A stretch of DNA of 64,000 nucleotides, taken from NCBI RefSeq assembly GCF_001424835.1, contig NZ_LMCQ01000025.1:252544-316543 (forward strand). The letters are read 5' to 3'. The notes beneath the pieces were generated by a model. It searched no databases, had not been told where the DNA came from, and saw only the letters and a program-made list of their open reading frames with translations. Positions 62,146 to 64,000 of this stretch are shown one piece after another. The position numbers and the translations under genes are program-made. This DNA is from Variovorax sp. Root318D1. GTDB lineage: Bacteria; Pseudomonadota; Gammaproteobacteria; Burkholderiales; Burkholderiaceae_C. Numbering within the stretch: position 1 is the first letter of the stretch; every line of letters starts with the position of its first letter.

Positions 62146-62376
62146 CTTTGGCAGATGGGCGGGCCTCGGCCCGCGTCGTCTCGACGAGGCTGTCCCTTGC
62201 TCAGATCGAGCATGACGGGTAAGTGACGGCCAAGACAGTCATTCGAGGAGGCGCAAACCGAACTCTCCGTCGCCTCGCGTTCCACATTCTGCGATGGCCT
62301 GGAACCTGCTTGCATTTGGGGCGCAAGTCGAAGAATGGTCAATGGCACCGTTCAGAACCAGCCGCAGGAGTTCACC

Positions 62377-63366
62377 GTGAATGCATGGAATATTTCCACC
62401 AGCGCCTACATGCAGGGAGAGCGTCCTCGCGTGTGGCAGCAAGCCCTCTCGCGCCTGCATCTGCCGACCGTGGACCAGCTGGACACCTACTCCAGCGTCG
62501 ACGGCGACGTCGTCAGCATGGTGTCACCACAGGGCATCGAGTTTGCCCGCATGAGCGCATCGCCGCAGACCATTTCCGGGCGGTCAGGCGAACAGCCCTT
62601 CTCGGTGTGGCTGTCGATCCTGATGGAAGGCCGCTTCGCCTTCGGCGACCGGGGCGGCCCCTGCGTCGACCTGATGCCGGGCGACATCATTTACGGGCCT
62701 ACCGGCGTCGACTCCACCCTCACGGTCAAGAGCGACTTCCGCATGCTCTACGTGAAGATCCCGCAGCTCATGCTGCACCCGCGGTTGGTCAACCTGGGAT
62801 CGCTGCGCACCGGGGCGCTGTCCAGACGCAAGGCCATCAATCGCATCTTCGCGGGCATGTTGACCTCGGTGGCCGACAACATCGAAGAGCTGGACGCGGC
62901 CGAGCTGCGCCCAATCGAATCCGCACTGACCGAGTTCGTCGTGGTGGGTCTGGCCGGCAGCACCGCGGTGCAGGCCTTTGGCAGCACGGCGCGGCTGGTG
63001 CACTATCAGCGCATCTGCCAGTCGATCGAGGATCGGCTCGGCGATCCGGATCTTACGGTCGGCCAGATTGCGGCCGAGCAGCACGCGTCGCTGCGCTACA
63101 TCCAGAAGCTGTTCGAAGCCGCCGGCCTGAGCTTCGGTCAGTACCTGCGACAGCGCCGACTGGAGCGCTGCCGCTCCGACCTGCAGAGCGCGCTGCACCG
63201 CCATCTCTCGATCTCCGACATTTGTTTCGGCTGGGGCTTCAGCGACCCGGCGCATTTCAGCCGCACCTTTCGGGCCGAGTTCGGGACCACGCCGCGGGCC
63301 TATCGACGGGCGCAGCTAGGCCTTGGCGAGACCCAGCCGGCCGAGGCCTCCGACATGCTGGCCTGA
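62377..63366 (+). CDS. AraC-family transcriptional regulator
   Basis: A 329-residue regulator. The N-terminal half is a cupin-like AraC-binding domain (QTISGRSGEQPFSVWLSILMEG, DLMPGDIIYGP). The C-terminal double HTH is intact: LTVGQIAAEQHASLRYIQKLFEAAGLSFGQYLRQRRLERC and SISDICFGWGFSDPAHFSRTFRAEFGTTPRAYRR. GTG 62377 is chosen because AGGAG lies six bases upstream; an in-frame ATG at 62335 lacks such a site. Target genes are not evident; the convergent reductase-like gene is one candidate. Confidence 0.88.
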   Translation: MNAWNISTSAYMQGERPRVWQQALSRLHLPTVDQLDTYSSVDGDVVSMVSPQGIEFARMSASPQTISGRSGEQPFSVWLSILMEGRFAFGDRGGPCVDLMPGDIIYGPTGVDSTLTVKSDFRMLYVKIPQLMLHPRLVNLGSLRTGALSRRKAINRIFAGMLTSVADNIEELDAAELRPIESALTEFVVVGLAGSTAVQAFGSTARLVHYQRICQSIEDRLGDPDLTVGQIAAEQHASLRYIQKLFEAAGLSFGQYLRQRRLERCRSDLQSALHRHLSISDICFGWGFSDPAHFSRTFRAEFGTTPRAYRRAQLGLGETQPAEASDMLA

Positions 63367-63393
63367 GCAGCGGCGCCGGTTGCGAAGACTAGC

Positions 63394-64000
63394 TCAGCGC
63401 TGCAGCCAGGCCGGCGCAATCTGCGTACCCAGGCCGGCCCCATAGCCGAAATAGATGTTGAGGCCGGCCATTGGCTCGAGGTAGCGCGCGTTCTTCAGGC
63501 CGCCGGCATCGACTGCGTCGAAGCCGATGCTCTCGATCAGCGCCTTCACCGTTTTTTTCGCCACCGGCGCGTCGCCGGCGAAGAAGACGCTGCCCTTGAA
63601 CTCGCCGAATCCCGCGCCCTCATGAATCACCTGCGCAAAAAGCGTGTTGAATGCTTTCACGACATGCGCGGTCGGTACGAGCTTGGCAATCTCCTCGGCG
63701 GCCGAGGAGCTGAAACCTACGGTGAGTCCCATGTAGTCAGCGGTCAGCGGGTTGGAGACGTCGACGATCACCTTGCCCTGCAGGTCGCCCAGCGCAGCCA
63801 GCGCGTCGGATGCCTGTTCGTAGGGCACGGCGAGCACGACAACCTCGGCATCCGTCGCTGCCTGGTTCATCGGGAGCGTCGTCGCCCCGATCGATTCGGC
63901 GACGACCCGGGCCTTGTCGAGCGAGCGGCCGGTCAGCGTCACGCTGTGCCCGGCCTGGACGAATTGCTTTGCGAGACCGGAGCCGACGTTGCCGTAACCG
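63394..64000 (-). CDS. NADPH-dependent F420-reductase-like oxidoreductase (5' end beyond window)
   Basis: About 201 codons are visible and the 5' end runs off the right edge. The visible N-terminal part holds the end of a Rossmann motif (GYGNVGSGLAKQFVQAGHSV), then VVVLAVPYEQASDALAALG, VIVDVSNPLTADYMG, VVKAFNTLFAQV and the C-terminal MAGLNIYFGYGAGLGTQIAPAW. This matches bacterial proteins of the F420-dependent NADP reductase (FNO-like) superfamily, which in non-F420 organisms act on other NADPH substrates. Convergent with the AraC gene. Confidence 0.82.
   Translation of the reverse strand, partial: GYGNVGSGLAKQFVQAGHSVTLTGRSLDKARVVAESIGATTLPMNQAATDAEVVVLAVPYEQASDALAALGDLQGKVIVDVSNPLTADYMGLTVGFSSSAAEEIAKLVPTAHVVKAFNTLFAQVIHEGAGFGEFKGSVFFAGDAPVAKKTVKALIESIGFDAVDAGGLKNARYLEPMAGLNIYFGYGAGLGTQIAPAWLQR

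Overview
The window is GC-rich chromosomal DNA from a beta-proteobacterium of the order Burkholderiales. Protein resemblance and gene order (ybeY-phoH, ruvA/ruvB, dusB-fis-purH, a rubredoxin gene before pilGHIJ-chpA, yqgE-ruvX-pyrR-pyrB-pyrC') point to family Comamonadaceae, most likely Variovorax or a close relative. This assignment is a judgement from recognition, not from a database search. Most of the window is ordinary core genome. The last ~10 kb (about 54-64 kb) looks more accessory.

Layout. (1) 1-9.3 kb: ybeY (cut by the edge) and phoH, then ruvA. Between ruvA and ruvB lies a minus-strand, mostly translationally coupled cluster that resembles the poorly understood enterobacterial ynbABCD genes: a CDP-alcohol phosphatidyltransferase, an alpha/beta-hydrolase fused to a methyltransferase, a PAP2 phosphatase fused to a dual-specificity phosphatase, a small membrane protein, a PlsC-like acyltransferase, a CdsA-like CDP-diglyceride synthase and a YdeI-like protein. 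Together they look like a second, self-contained phospholipid pathway. This is the strongest candidate for an undescribed system. (2) 9.3-18.2 kb: DmeF-type metal exporter, LpxH-like phosphatase, two c-type cytochromes with a DUF2970 protein, a MocR-type regulator with AlkB, tRNA-Met, and a sigma factor/anti-sigma-like pair. (3) 18.2-23.7 kb: enoyl-CoA hydratase, M61 peptidase, DsbC, UbiH-like hydroxylase, MOSC protein. (4) 23.7-29.9 kb: a ribose operon rbsB-A-C-R-K-D on the minus strand, with a perfect 20-bp LacI-type palindrome ahead of rbsB. (5) 30-37.7 kb: ychF, a GST, a YqaA-type membrane protein, dusB-fis-purH, and thiD-hemL.

(6) 37.8-47.8 kb: rubredoxin and a complete Pil-Chp type chemosensory operon for type IV pili (pilG, pilH, pilI, pilJ, and a 1998-residue ChpA with at least three His-containing phosphotransfer domains), closed by a UUCG-loop terminator shared with a convergent photolyase gene. 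(7) 49.3-53.9 kb: yqgE, ruvX, pyrR, pyrB, a dihydroorotase-like gene that has lost both metal-binding histidines of the HxH motif (pyrC'/pyrX type), and a lyso-lipid acyltransferase. (8) 53.9-59.6 kb: a 25-residue single-helix membrane protein with its own terminator, then a LuxR-type response regulator, a membrane hybrid histidine kinase, a Gly/Pro-rich lipoprotein and a CsgG-like lipoprotein. The two lipoprotein genes carry near-duplicate promoters: a dyad of the form AGTG-N8-CACT, a similarly placed -10-like box and a matching hairpin leader. They are probably co-regulated, plausibly by the adjacent two-component pair. (9) 59.6-64 kb: an IS21-type transposase relic, a VanB-type reductase without an oxygenase beside it, another lipoprotein, an AraC regulator, and an F420-reductase-like NADP oxidoreductase that runs off the right edge.
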